DNA of 64,000 bases. Source: Romanomermis culicivorax (Eukaryota > Nematoda > Enoplea > Mermithida > Mermithidae). Position 1 is the stretch's first letter. Every line of letters starts with the position of its first letter. A program made the position numbers and the translations under genes. The DNA lies in contig CAWUHX010000077.1 in the NCBI GenBank assembly GCA_963922205.1, positions 806,001 to 870,000 of the forward strand, read 5' to 3'. Below, in pieces: positions 48,240 through 60,067 of the stretch. The notes beneath the pieces are model-generated. The model saw only the letters and a program-made list of their open reading frames with translations, was not told where the DNA came from and searched no databases.

Positions 48240-48400
48240 TGCTGATGTTTAAAAGCTATAAGCATAAGCTAGGCCGACATTTTCTAACTGTGCAACATGA
48301 CTAACGACCAGAATCATAAATGATTTGGCGCCTGAAAGTTTTCGGTATTTTCCATTTTGAAACGCATAGAAATGCATTTCTGGACAGAAAATTATATAAC
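48240..48400 (-). repeat. Third partial copy of the 9478/38590 repeat
   Basis: The reverse complement matches the 'aaacatcagcat', 'cctagctta.gct.atagctttt', and 'catttatgattct' blocks of 9600-9760 and 38740-38900. It is within the intron of the proline-rich gene. Confidence 0.6.
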
Positions 48401-48589
48401 CTGGTCGAAAGGGCTGTCAGGCTCCAGGCTGCACTATGCGATTTGCTGAAAAAAATTGGTTACACTGTCCGAAAATTATTTCATGTGTGCAATGAATCCT
48501 GCCGTTTCTAAAACAGGTATATCTATGTCACAAGCTTATGTGGATTGTTTTCTGCTTGTATATATACATAGAGTGTAATCGCGGAGGCG

Positions 48590-48965
48590 GTACGTTATTG
48601 TTCAGATTGTGTCCTGTTATTCAAAGTCTCCCGTTTTCTCAAGAGTCCGAGTACCTCGAGTGTCCCATTACTCCAAGCATACTACCCCATGGGGAGGGTC
48701 ATGAGGGGGTATTACCCCCCTACCTAAAGTCCTTAAAATTGATCACTGGCTGCCTAATTTTGAGACAAAATGACGTGTTTAGTGGACATTTAGTTACTCT
48801 ACCCGCGGAAATTTTTAATTTTACCCCTACCTCAAAAATCTGACCTTGGGGACCTCTAACTCCAAGTGTCTCGTTACTCCATGTAATGCTATAAATCCCG
48901 TTATCCCGAGTAATGGAATTTTTTGCCAAAAGTGGTGTCCCGTTATTCCAACAATACTATATGAA
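48590..48965 (+). repeat. Short GTCCCGTTATTCC-type repeats around a MITE
   Basis: Units such as GTCCCATTACTCCAAG, GTCTCGTTACTCCATG and GTCCCGTTATTCCAAC recur over about 370 bp, interrupted by the MITE at 48678-48858. It resembles one arm of a tandem-repeat fold-back element, but I did not find the opposite arm. Confidence 0.55.
48678..48858 (+). mobile_element. CAGAG-family MITE, 181 bp deletion form
   Basis: The left end is CATACTACCCCATGGGG and the inverted right end is TAGAGGTCCCCAAGG, both matching the ends of 25039-26050 and 51888-52900. The exact TSD actccaag is at 48670-48677 and 48859-48866. Only the two termini remain. Confidence 0.85.
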
Positions 48966-49019
48966 TCTTCTGAAATTTCCCTTATAGCCTAGGTACTTTA
49001 TTTTTTAAAGTCCTAAACA

Positions 49020-49330
49020 AATTTAAACTAACTCTTCAGCAAGACACACAAGGCGAAAGAAAAAGAAATACAAGAAAGAGTATGTAAGACAAAGAAAGAA
49101 CAGCATGAACATCGACCAAAACATGAACAAAGACACAGAAAACAAAAGAAAAATGAATATAAAGAACAATGGTTAAAAAATAATAAGATAAGAAATAAAG
49201 AAAACTGAAGAAGAAATAAAACAAAAAGAAAAGCAGTTTGGCACCGAAACAGCCTTCGCCAAAATAGCTGGCACCAGAATGGCTAGTGCCAAACTGGCTG
49301 GCGCCCAAACGACGGCGCCGGAACGTGCCT
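49020..49330 (+). repeat. Purine-rich run and TTTGGCGCC-type repeats
   Basis: 49036-49230 is an AAAGAAAGAACA-type purine-rich run. 49235-49325 has repeats resembling GGCTGGCACCAGAAT and TTTGGCACC. The long minus-strand frame over it is low complexity and is not called. Confidence 0.45.
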
Positions 49331-49900
49331 TTCCGTACTTTGCATGATTTTTACATCAGTCTTTCTTTAGAGAAATCGTTGTGTGATGATGAAAATTGAG
49401 AACCAAAAATATATGCGAGTCAATAATTTTATTCTATAACGTGACTTATACTCTCTGCGTGTTGATGCAACTTGGGTGCAGGACCCATAGTTTCCCTTTT
49501 AGCGCACTTGATAACATAAAATTTTTTATACACGATAGCCACTTGGATACGCGATCAAACAATGCATATTATGTTTACGCCATTTGCACACTATATTTAC
49601 ATGACAGTGTAAACTGAAACACTACCTTCTTTGAGTATAGTTGCGAATATTGTCGAAATTTTTTGAACAATGTGCTCTACAATCTTACGGTTTGGTGCTA
49701 AGTAAAGGAAAGTGTGTCGGCCATAATATGGTGCGTAAAAGTCTGTGAGAAACCAAGGGATGCACAAGTGGTTGAAGTTTTGTGCACCACTTTGAGTAAA
49801 GAGACACAACGATTGCTCAATATGCACTCCGTACGTTTCTATGCATACATGAACCACATTCAACACTATCTACGTTGCTTTTTTTAATACAATCAATTAC
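49331..49900. other. Intron sequence, no feature seen
   Basis: AT-rich part of the 3.3 kb intron with no TIR pair, hairpin module or exon-like frame that I could support. Confidence 0.35.
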
Positions 49901-49904
49901 CCGA

Positions 49905-49986
49905 ATTTAACCACGGGTACCGGATGGCGTTTCTCTGATTCTACGCGAGTAACCGGGTAATTCGGGTACCCGGTGTGAAGCTCTAC
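49905..49986 (+). repeat. Partial TAGAGCTTCACACCGGGTACCC MITE
   Basis: The right end CCGGGTACCCGGTGTGAAGC.. (inverted TAGAGCTTCACACC) is present, with ACCCGG and CGGGTA motifs inside, matching the complete 85 bp element at 59889-59973. The left terminus is missing. Confidence 0.6.
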
Positions 49987-50354
49987 TAATAATTAATCAT
50001 TTTTAGCTCAGAAATCAACTTTTCGTATTTTAGTCTGATGGGGATGGCATTACTCCCTCTTGTATATTGTCGATCATTCAAGCGGACTTGCAGATAACAT
50101 GCTGTGTGATGGTTTTCTGGCTAGGGTTTGGGATGCATCACACACCCAATGACGTATATCGATAAAATTTTTCGACATACCACCATGTTCTATAAATCAT
50201 GTTTCAAAGTTTTTAATATTCATCGATTTTTGAGAATACTTTTCATATTTTGACCACCTGCTCACGTTCATGCGTATATAATGATAGCAAATAAAAACTG
50301 CAACTGCACTATGTAAAAACGACGTTGCATACACGAAGATTCCGTGTTTTGCAG

Positions 50355-50559
50355 GCTTGCTAACCGTAACTATTACAAAGACGTGCAAACTCGTATTAAC
50401 CGTTATAGGAGGCTAGGCGAACGGTCTAAGATGCCTTTAGACGCCTTAACGAGGCCTCGTAGATCGAGAAGACGGAAGAATGCTGCCTATCATCAAGAGA
50501 TTTTCGAACAATTTCAACGAAATTTCGAAAATTTTAAACATGACGAAAATTCTGAGTAG
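50355..50559 (+). CDS. Terminal exon of the proline-rich gene
   Basis: The acceptor TTTTGCAG ends at 50354. The frame reads LANRNYYKDVQTRINRYRRL, then an Arg-rich RPRRSRRRKN stretch, then HQEIFEQFQRNFENF and a TAG at 50557-50559. Phase fits the exon ending at 47099, across an intron of 3255 bp. The basic stretch resembles a nuclear localisation signal, and the last third could form a helix. No polyadenylation signal was identified. Balanced codon use supports a real gene. The link between the two exons is an inference from phase and composition. Confidence 0.55.
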
Positions 50560-50943
50560 GTTAGAGTTGATAATATTAATCTAACCTTCTCCTGGCGAAT
50601 ATCGAATTATCTTTTCGTCAATTTTTCCCAACTTGCATCCCTATACAAGTCTGGTTGATTTATCTAGCATCACCCATCTCAGAAGCAATATTGCCAAGCT
50701 AGGGGTTTTTCTCCAAGTCTAGGGGTTTGTCGAGGGGGTTGAGGTTTCTCTAGGGCTTTTTTATTTTTATTTTTGAGGTTTTGGTGGCTTTCCAACAAAT
50801 TGGCTTGTTTGAATTTTGCTGCGCTCGACGGAGAATTACTGTATAAATTGAGAAAAAAGCATGATGAAATTGAAAATAATTAAAATTTAAATCAATATTG
50901 ATTGAATAATGTGGCCAGTTTGTGTTAGTGCATTGGGTTAGTG
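50560..50943. other. No feature seen
   Basis: Possible 3' UTR of the proline-rich gene followed by AT-rich sequence. No polyadenylation signal or other gene was identified. Confidence 0.35.
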
Positions 50944-51160
50944 CATACCTGTAAGAGGCCCGACGAGTTGAGAGGGGAGTCGGAAAAACCCCCAAAAGAA
51001 GTCGACAAAATTAAAAAAAATTTCTCAAATCAAGCCACTTTTTTCCCAGTTTGAGGGCGGCTGGGTATAGGGTTGACCATGTTGGTGGTGGCAGTTCTGA
51101 ATTTCGGGTATAGTGTTCGACCAAGTTGAGGGTGGGGTCCCCCGCCCAATTACACGTATG
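50944..51160 (+). mobile_element. CATACCTGTAAGAG-type MITE, 217 bp
   Basis: The left end is CATACCTGTAAGAGGCCCGAC and the inverted right end is CATACGTGTAATTGGGCGGG (20 bases each considered). The flanks ggttagtg and aattagcg agree at only five of eight bases, so the TSD is decayed. The end sequence also matches the partial element ending at about 46334. Confidence 0.65.
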
Positions 51161-51879
51161 AATTAGCGTCTTTTTTTGGCTTAATTACCAAATTTTAGCT
51201 TTTGTTGCAGCATGGGGAAAAACCCTGAAAATTTTTGCTAAAGTAATAAAACTGGATGAATTTAGGATGTAAAAGGACTGAGACACATTGAAATTTGACA
51301 ACTCGCGGCTGAAGTGCATAAAAACTTGTGCTAATTTATTTGGTATTTTACGTATGCTGCAAAACGACCAAAAGTAACTATTTTACCCCATTTAAGTGTA
51401 TTCAAGTTTGAAATGCTATTACATCTAGGGGAGGTTAGATGAAAACTTTTTCCCCATTTGGCTTATAGAGCTAAAAAATTTTGCCGTTTTTTTCAAAAAA
51501 TTTTTTCCCAAAATAAACGTTTTGGGGGAAAAACTCGCTGGTTTGGTGTAAAAATACTCTGTTGACATGTGTTGACATGTGCACACTCTTTCAGAGATGA
51601 AATGAACAATTTTTCGAAATTTAGACTTTTGAATTTTATGGGCTTTTTCCGTGGGTTTCTTGGGTTTATTGTGGGTTTTTTAGTTTAATGTGAGTTTTAT
51701 TTTGTATTCATTTCGAAACATTAGTAGGAATGGCACTAGTCAAGTTTAGTGGCAGGCTGAGTAGTCACTCACAACTGCTACTTATTAGTGAGACCTTCGT
51801 TCAATTGATCTTTGCTTGGTCAATCAGAATTAGGCTTAGCATTAGGCTTATGCTTAGACTCTGGCTTATTCACAATTCA
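51161..51879. other. No feature seen
   Basis: AT-rich with a reiterated GGGTTTCTTGGG / GGGTTTATTGTGGG patch near 51650-51690, which resembles a decayed subterminal repeat. The GCTTAG-rich stretch at 51830-51870 is simple. No gene was found. Confidence 0.4.
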
Positions 51880-51887
51880 CTTATGTG

Positions 51888-52900
51888 CAGAGCACCCCAT
51901 GGGGGTATGGGGGGGGGGTATTACCCCGTCTTAGATTTGGAAATTCATTTACTACCCCCATAAAAACAGCTCACTATAGCAAAAAATTTTGGTTGACCAT
52001 CCTCTCCCCAGTAGGTTATACTAATTCGAGAAAAACTGCAGAATGTGTGATTCTGAGGAATAACTCACTGCTCTTTTTGACACATTTACTGAGCAAATGA
52101 TAATGGGAAAGTATGCATTTTCTGTGCCATATAGCGATTTTTAGGAAAGGATATCAGCACATTAATATATACTACTTGTAGGAAATCATTATATATATAA
52201 TTGGGAGATGAAATAATGACTTATGTTTATGTGATTTATCAAAAAATCGCCCCTCGGGAAGAAAAACATTATGTTCTTAAAATTCTGCCTCTTCATGCTC
52301 TCCTTTCCTTTTCCCCGCTTCTGCGTTGGGTCTTCTGTGCGCGTATGGTTACCCAAGCTGTGGCATACTTTCCTGCTATGAGTTGAGACATGTGAGGTCT
52401 GTTGACGTGGATCAGGAGTGGTACTTGGTTTCAAACTCGTAGTTTATAGTGTAATGGGATTAATAATACTAAAGCCACATTCAGCATCAGGACTTTCAAT
52501 TGGAAGCACTGTTCCGAGCCTAATCAGTGATGGGATAAGCCCATACTGCTGAAGATGCTGGTTGAAACAATGTTTCCAAACGTATGTTGTGCCCGATTCT
52601 TGAAATGTGCAGGAATCAGTTGGCACAACAGTCTTCAAAGTGTGACTATTCTGTACGTATAACTAGTGCATTAAAGTTGCAGCTGGAACATAGAGTTGAA
52701 GTAGTAAATGTTTTTTGAGTGTAAAAGGATAAAGTAGGAGCATTATCCATTTTTGTAAGTTTTATGTGGTTAGAGTACTACAACCCCCCCTCCTTCGCAA
52801 AAAGTTGGGAGCAAAAAAAAAGATCACGGCATATTTCAAGTACTACCCTTAAAATTTACGAATTTACCCCCACCTAAATTTTTGACCTTGGGGACCTCTG
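51888..52900 (+). mobile_element. CAGAG-family MITE, 1.0 kb, copy 2
   Basis: The left end is CAGAGCACCCCATGG and the inverted right end is CAGAGGTCCCCAAGG. The exact TSD cttatgtg is at 51880-51887 and 52901-52908. It is nearly identical in length and text to 25039-26050, implying recent activity of an unseen autonomous partner. Confidence 0.93.
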
Positions 52901-53104
52901 CTTATGTGTATATTCTATATATAGAGTATATAAGTCCCCATAACTAAACTTTATACTTCAACTATTTGAAACATGATTAGGTACATAAAATTTAATCAAT
53001 TTGCCTGAAACTTTATTAAAATAGTACGAAAAACTTACGGCTATTTCTGCCAATGATACACTAGAAATTTAATTTTCGAAAATGTGCAACTTTTTGGGCA
53101 GAAA

Positions 53105-53525
53105 CAAGTTGTAACAGGGCCCTGAGGTCTGGGGGGGGGGGGGTTGGGCGACTTTTTTGGGGCTGGCGTCAATAATTCCCAAACTTTTGATGGGTTGGGT
53201 CTATCAAGGAAAAAACTTCGATTTTTTCACGAGAAAATTCCGGAAAATAGTTTAAAAAATAGTAATCTTCTCTAAAAAGATGAACAAATCTTTTTAACAC
53301 CAAGAAAATTCACATTTTTCACCATTTTTGTTCAAAAATTGACATTTTTCATCAAAAAATTGACGTTTTTCAGTATTTTTCTGACCGAAAGTATGGGAGT
53401 CCCTACGGCTACCGTATGGCTACCCATTGGATTGGAAAATCTTGGATGGAGGGTTGCCCAATAGCCATATGGTTGACGATTTCTGGGGAGGGTTCTCATG
53501 GCACTCCCCCTAATTACATATATGG
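53105..53525 (+). repeat. Degraded CATACMTGTAA-family MITE
   Basis: Contains the family's inner text (G-run after GAGGTCTGG, 'gaaagtatggg', a decayed CCATATGG module) and a right end like CCCCTAATTACATATATGG. The left end is mutated and no TSD is visible. Confidence 0.6.
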
Positions 53526-53676
53526 TTTGAAATGGTCTAATATGTACGATGCTCTGAAGTATAATTAATCATTCAAGTTTATAATCCAAGTTTATAACAC
53601 AATGTATGAAAAATATTTGTAAACCTTTTTTTCTTCTTTTTTATTTCTTTTTTTCGTTTTCGTATACATAAACCTA

Positions 53677-54646
53677 CAGGGCCGTGCGCAGGATTTTTTC
53701 GTGGGGGGGGGGCGGACTAGATTTTTTCACTGAATAGTCCCAGAAATGTTGATCTTACGCGGATATACTGTGTGCATCATGGTTTTTTTTTCCTCGAAGA
53801 TTTTTTCCACATGAGAACCGGAACCAAATTTTTTTCCACATTTTTAAAAACGCTTATAATGTGGCTACGGTTGCTTTTTTATGCATTTTAGGAGCATACC
53901 CAAGCATTTTGTTGTAGTCAGAAACCTGCAAAAATGAGGAAAAAAATTGAGAAAATTCTGGTTATGTTAGTCAAAATGAGCTCATGAAGAATATATTGGT
54001 GTTCTATAGAATGGTCCGGCGCGGAGCGCCGGAAAAATTTTTTGATTTTCACTTTCTAAAACGCTGGAAAATGAACCTTCATAACGTTGGGAAATAAATT
54101 AAAATCAGACTGGTGGAGCGTAATTTGCCTCCCATTCCGGCGCGAAGCGCCGGAAAAATTTTTGGGTTTTTGTATTCTAAAACGCTGAAAAATAAATCTC
54201 TCCAACAGATAATTCGTGAACAAATGTTTTGAAATCGTGTTCTAGAGTAATGTCTTCAATTTCCACCTTCAATAAACGCAAAAGTTCAGATTGCAAACGT
54301 TTAAAAAATTCCAATCATCGAGGGAAAAAATTGAGAGACATGATGAAAAATCTCTATTTCCGGCGACATAATTGACTGTAAACGATTAGAAAATGAAACG
54401 ATCTAACTTGTTTGATAGAAACTGTTGAGCATTAATTAGTAAGTCGAAGTAGATATGCTAACGGCCGCGCCTGATAGAATATGGTTATAATTATACCCAT
54501 GACCGGCGCGAAGCGCCGGAAAATTTTGAGATTTTGACCTTTTAAAGTCCACCAAAACGCATCTTTTCGGTTTAGAGTTACTGCCTCAATGGGGGGGGGG
54601 GGGGGGACGGCCGCCCCCCCGCCCCCCCCCCTCGCGCACGGCCATG
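53677..54646 (+). mobile_element. CAGGGCCGTGCGCA element, copy 2
   Basis: The exact TSD taaaccta is at 53669-53676 and 54647-54654. The left end is CAGGGCCGTGCGCAGG and the inverted right end is CATGGCCGTGCGCG. It holds three hairpin modules (54016 variant, 54137, 54503) and long G- and C-runs near the ends. It is highly similar to 28151-29116. Confidence 0.95.
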
Positions 54647-54654
54647 TAAACCTA

Positions 54655-56880
54655 TAAACCCAAAATTTGATGCCCAAAAAACTTGAAACTGTTAGATTTT
54701 TAATTATTTTATTTTTATCGGAGACTCTGGATGTGGTGATCCACCAAGAACTATAAGATTTGATTTTGAAGCCAAGAAATTTTGAAGCAGGAGTTTTTTC
54801 CACGAGGTTCAGACCTTAATACTTAGACTTACCTAGTGTTGGGCACAAACACCTTTTCTGTTTCAGACAAACGTTCAAAATTTTTCACAAATTGAAATAT
54901 TCTAAATCGAGAAATCTTTGATTTCTCAATTTAAAATATTTATTCCGACAGCAGGAAATTAGGGTGGCGAAGTTTAATGGCAGAGGAGTAAACGCCCAGA
55001 TATAAGAAATATACAAACAAAAAACTGAATCACTGACCAAAATCCAGCTCATGATGCAAAAAGTACAGTCACCCTGTTTGAATTAAGATGGCATGCTGGA
55101 GACATACTCATCTTTGGTTGTAAAGATCAAGAAGTTGTAAAGTGACATTAAAACTGTTGTGGGAGACTGGAAAATGTCACTACTACACCCCTCCCCCGTG
55201 CAGCAGATCGCCTTAAGCGATCAAAACTACAAGGTGCAGCAGAGTCATTGTAGTGGGAGAATTTTCCGAACTTCATTTGTGGAAGAATGAGAGCAAGATG
55301 TAACGGAATCTAAAATTGCAAGGAAGTGAACTTAAGATACTTACTTAACTGGGCGAGAGGCCACAATGCAAACCTGTTGTGTGAATTTGGTCATCACAAA
55401 GAAAAGTACGCTCATAAAAAATTTTCACAGTGCTGGGTCCAAAACTGTACAAAAGCTCTAAAAATTAAAGTAAAAACAAGGGCACTGGAATTATAGCTTT
55501 TGAGCAAAAAAAATTAAAGAAAACAAACAAAACAAATGCAAAAAAACTAAAAATATCAACAGTTGTGATAGACTGCTGATCTAAGGAGGAGCGGTGTGAG
55601 AACCAGAAAATTGATGTGTCTGTTGAGAAGGATCTTATCAAGTTTAATATTGGCATCAGTTGTAAACTTATTAATAGGTGCAAGATCACTGAGAGCAGGT
55701 ACTCAGGGAAAAATACTTAAACAGACAAGGAATTTAGAAAGTATTGTTTTTGACCAAAAGAAATAGAAAATAAGAAAATGGTTTTTTGAAGATTTTGAAA
55801 ATGAAATTTGTGTTGAGAGTATGATGATGAGAATGTTTTGAACTTTGGAAAATTAGTTATGTTGTGTTGAAAATTTTGGGAAGCTTTGAATTTTTTTTGA
55901 ATTTTTGAATATTTTGGGATGAAGTTTGATTTTAGACAGATGGCTCTTCTCGATTATGGACTTGAGCACTACCTTCACAACCAAAGTTAACTTGAGATTA
56001 ACTTCAGAAGCAGTCTATAGCCTCAGCATCCCAATGAGCGCAAGCTAGGCCAAGGCATAACCATTGATCAGATGGGTGGAAACTGACCCCTGGAAGTCCT
56101 GTTGGCTCTCAGGCAGTCAGAGGATGAGCACAGTGGGACACTCAAACCAGAAAGACCAAGAAAAGGAAAGAACATGCACATAAAAGAAGCTTATAAAAAT
56201 GCATGCAACTTACTGTCTGTAAAAAATAAAACATCATGGTAGTGGCGGCAGATCAAGGTTGGGTGGCTGCCTATACTATTGGCGAGTTGTGCCATGAAAA
56301 AGCTAACTCAATGAAGTTTTTGGAAACAAAAGTGAAGGAAAAAGTGTTTGAATAAAAATTTGTGAGCTAAAGAATGAAAAGAAAATGAAGGAAATGCAAA
56401 ATTCAAAACAAAAACAAGCATCATGCAAGAAGTGAGTGATATCCTGAAGATCTTCCAAGGCCTGCTCTCAGAGGTTTGAGGGTGAGTGTCAGGCAGAACT
56501 GCGCTGAATGAAAACTTACAGTTCAGAACCTATAGCTATGGGTAAATCCCTCTACCTATATCCATAGAGTAGATGCAGGAGTTGTGCTGTAGTGAATGCT
56601 GTGGTGAAGGGACATGTATATACATCATGTTGAACATGCATAGTATACAACTCAAGATTTCAAGTAAGATTTTCCTACAACAGACGTGGACAGCTCAGAC
56701 TATGCTTGAGGAAGTAGTCAGAGCCCAAAACATTTGGTTGTTCGGGGGGGGGACTATATGCATAAATACAATACAATGCAGAAGTGAGGTGTCAAAAATA
56801 GTGAATTTTAGAACTTTTGATAATTTGTGAAAATTAGTTTTGATTATTGAAAATAAATACAAATTTCTGACCAAGTTCAC
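54655..56880 (-). other. Post-pol region of the gypsy element with candidate LTR start
   Basis: No long open frame. On the minus strand the purine-rich CACGGGGGAGGGG at about 55191-55203 is followed by TGTAGTAGTGACATTTTCC, which looks like a polypurine tract next to an LTR starting TG. The other LTR would lie beyond position 64000, so this cannot be tested inside the window. The end of the LTR was not found. Confidence 0.3.
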
Positions 56881-56884
56881 TTAA

Positions 56885-57960
56885 TTATTCAGCAAGAGCA
56901 GATGGCTGAGGAGGACCACCAGCTTTGGCTAAAAAGATTTCCCTAGCAGAATGTGGAATATAATTTTTTAGGTGAGATGTCGATACAATTTGAGGCCTAC
57001 CAGGAGAATCTAATGTATCAATAGTGATGACATTATGCTCAAGAGAAGAGAGATCAGTAATAATGTACAGGCCAATGAAGTCGGGCTGTATCTTATTACC
57101 TTTCTTAGAGTTAACCAGTAACACGATCATTTGTGGGGATCTCACGATGTTTAGCTTTCTTATCATAATAAGATTTACTAGTGGTTGCAGCTCTTTCCAG
57201 GTTTTCTCCAAATTTTTATAAAGGTCTAGATGAGATTGAGTCAGAATGCGCTGATATGCATCATACTTAAAAGTTGAAGTCAAACATTTCATGCATTTGT
57301 AATCAAACATAATTCAAGGCTCGGGACCTCTCAACAATTTGAAAGGAGAATGGTGGGTAGCAGTCTGAAGAGTTGCATTATAAGCGAAGACTGCATAGGG
57401 TAGGTATCATTACCAATCATCGGGGTCTTCCACAGTGTACCTTTTTAGTTGAGAAATTAACGTTTCATTGAATCTCTCAACCATCCCGTTGCACTGAGGA
57501 TGATAAGCAGTAGTTTGGACTTTCCTAATTTTGAGTAGCTCACAAACAACTTGCATTAGTTTAGAGCTGAAACAGCTACCTTGATCAGAGAAGAGAAATT
57601 GAGGAGTTCCATGTTGCAGAATGACATTGTTGACAAAACATTCGACAATAGTGGGGGCCTTCTGATCAGGGATCAGATGAGCACTTACCCACTCAGTGAA
57701 GTAGTCTTAGAAAACAATGATGTAAGATCTGTGATCAACTACAGGGGAAATATCAACAATGTCAGTTGCGACAGTCTTGAAAGGATATGTTGACTTAATA
57801 AGAATCAGTAGTCCAGGTGTAGGCAGTTTAGCAGTAGCTAACTGACAGATTTTACAAGTTTTAATCCAAGTTCGCATGGCCTCTTCCATTCTGGGCCACC
57901 AGAAGTCAAGCTTTATGGCATTGAGGGTACAATTGTGCCCCTGATGATTCATAATTTTTG
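56885..57960 (-). pseudogene. Gypsy integrase region
   Basis: At the N-terminal side, FWWPRMEEAMRTW and CKICQ belong to the HHCC zinc domain. ATDIVDIS carries the first catalytic Asp. The second (SDQGS, Asp codon at 57584-57586) and the Glu (VERFNE, codon at 57476-57478) are exactly 35 residues apart, as expected for DD(35)E. Further stops follow near 57410. The C-terminal part, 57310-56885, encodes NKIQPDFIG and RPQIVSTSHLKNY, a typical gypsy integrase tail. Despite catalytic residues being present, the frame is broken. Confidence 0.82.
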
Positions 57961-58033
57961 CACCATGGAATTGATGAAGAATGGTATTGAGAAGTGTTGT
58001 AGGAAATAGGAGTTGTCTTGGTTCCTTAGACTT

Positions 58034-59591
58034 TTAGTAGAGTATACCATCTTCAATGAAAAAGCAAGTAGGAAACTTAAGAAGATTATCAGCAGTGAGA
58101 GCACTGATAATTTTGACTAACACAGGGTCCTCATTTTGAAGTTGAGTGATTTCAGCTGATGAAGCAATAGAAGGTGGTTCTACTGCCAGCAACTGGAAAC
58201 CATCTTTTAACAAAGTTTGAGGGTTAGAGACAGTAGTTTGAGCCTGTATGAGAGGAATATCTGATTCAGTAACAGTAGGTAAAATTGTGTCTTTCCCTCT
58301 GGATAAAGTACAGATTTCATTAGAGGGAGTTTGCAAGTTTTCAGAAGAATGAAAATCAGATCTAAAGATTTTAGAAGCGAGTTATTCAGTCTGAGGGATA
58401 GGAGCCGGTTTGTGAAGATCTTTGCAAGACAAGAAATCTGCACAGGCATTATCCTTTCCATGGACGCACTCTACCTATTGTCATAGTCTTGCAAGCCAAT
58501 TGGAAAGGCTTGCAGTCTAGTATTCCTATGTTTCTCATCTTTTAACCATTGTAAAGATTTATGGTCAGTATGCTGCTCACCTGTTGTAAACAGGAAAATG
58601 GAGCAAAAAAGCAGATGTTAAAGCAATTTTTATACCATCAAATGCTTGTCTTTAGAGATTAGTAAGAGCGTAAGTGGCCTCTTTTCAGAGCAGCTCATAG
58701 AGTGGTGCTGATAAGGTAGTAAGTTTAGGAAATGAGTGCTTAGACCATTGTACAAGGCCAAATAATCTTTGCATCTGCTTCTTGGTACTTGGAAACTGGT
58801 AATTGGGAACAGCTTTTTACTTGTCCAGATCAGCTGAGTTGCTATCAGCATTGAGAAGGTGACCAAGAAATTTGACTTTATGAGGTAGAATCTCACATTT
58901 GTCAGGTCTATGAGTGAGATTAGGGTCTCTAAGGGCTTTGAAGTGTTCGAGATGCTCTTCAAAAGTTTTCGAGAAAAGGATAATATCATCTATTTAAACT
59001 AAACAGATTTTCCAGATATAAGGATGAAGAAGTCTTTCCAATAGACATTGAAATTCTGCAGGAGCGTTTTTCAAGCCAAAGGGTAAAACCTTGAACTGAA
59101 AAAGTCCTTCCTGGCAGATGAAAGTGGTTTTTCACGAGATTCAGAGTCAAGAAGTACTTGCCAGTAGCCTGCTTCCAGATCCAAATTTGTGAAAAACTTT
59201 GCATTTCCCATTACATCTAGGTAATCATCAGTTCTATGAATTGGAAAACAATCACTAGGTGTTACTTCATTAATGTCTTGATAGTTGACCACTGAGCGCC
59301 AAAAACTGTCCTTCTTCACTAGAAAAAGAAGAGCAGCCCAAGGGGACCATGAAAGTTCAATGAAATCTTTATTGAGCATTTCTTGAATGTGAGACCTAAC
59401 AGGATGTTGTTCAATGGGAGCAAGATAGTAGTGTCTAGCGAAGGGTTGAGCATTGCCAGCATGATGTTCACTGTGTGTTCATGAGTGAAGGTAGGAGGAT
59501 AACCAAGTAAGCTGAAAACATCCCCATATCTTTTGAGTGTCGTAATGGCTTCATCATTCTGAGTGGGTGAGATGAAGGTATTTTGAGTCAT
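58034..59591 (-). pseudogene. Gypsy reverse transcriptase and RNase H region
   Basis: The N-terminal side has [13 protein letters not shown] (about 59510), then [27 protein letters not shown] and [11 protein letters not shown], the usual RT fingers and palm blocks. In the catalytic segment the two Asp codons (IDDIILFS) are present but a TAA at 58994-58996 occupies the position normally holding the conserved aromatic residue. Downstream, KCEILPHKVKFLGHLL is recognisable with scattered stops. The RNase H part is badly decayed. About 58336-58034 precedes the integrase zinc domain in the same frame. Confidence 0.82.
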
Positions 59592-59888
59592 TTTTTGAAG
59601 AGCTAAGTGAAGTGTTTAAGAATCAGCAGAAGTATGGATCTAATGCAGCAGGTGGTGATTGGCTGGATCAAGCTCTGATGCAGGTAGAGCAACTTGAGAG
59701 AAGATATCCCATGAGCCAGTGTGTGACTATTCCAGAGAGTGCTTTACAACAGCAACTACTTGGTTAGCGCTAAGCTATAGACAGTTTCCAGAATTATCAA
59801 CAAACAGAAGTGGACACATTCTATTACAGATGTTAATCACGGAAGTTTCCATGGGAAATTCTTGGCCATTAGAAGTGTTAGGTGCAGG

Positions 59889-59973
59889 TAGAGCTTCACA
59901 CCGGGTACCCGAACTACCCGGGTAATGAATAAACGGGTACCCGGGTACGAAATTTTTGTCGTGTGAAGCTCTA
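59889..59973. mobile_element. 85 bp palindromic MITE, TAGAGCTTCACAC ends
   Basis: Ends TAGAGCTTCACAC and its inverted copy enclose ACCCGGGTA and CGGGTACCCG motifs, so nearly the whole element can fold on itself. The exact TSD ggtgcagg is at 59881-59888 and 59974-59981. It is inserted in the gypsy copy; a partial relative is at 49905-49986. Confidence 0.9.
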
Positions 59974-60067
59974 GGTGCAGGTTGAACGATTTAATCAGTA
60001 TGGATGCGTTTGTTTGTGGATAAACATGACCACCAATCCAGTGTTCAGAATAAAGTATAATCTTAAC

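Noticed and set aside
49036-49308. A 90-codon minus-strand hydrophobic frame
   Set aside because: It is the complement of an AAAGAAAGAA-type purine run; low complexity explains the apparent hydrophobic protein.
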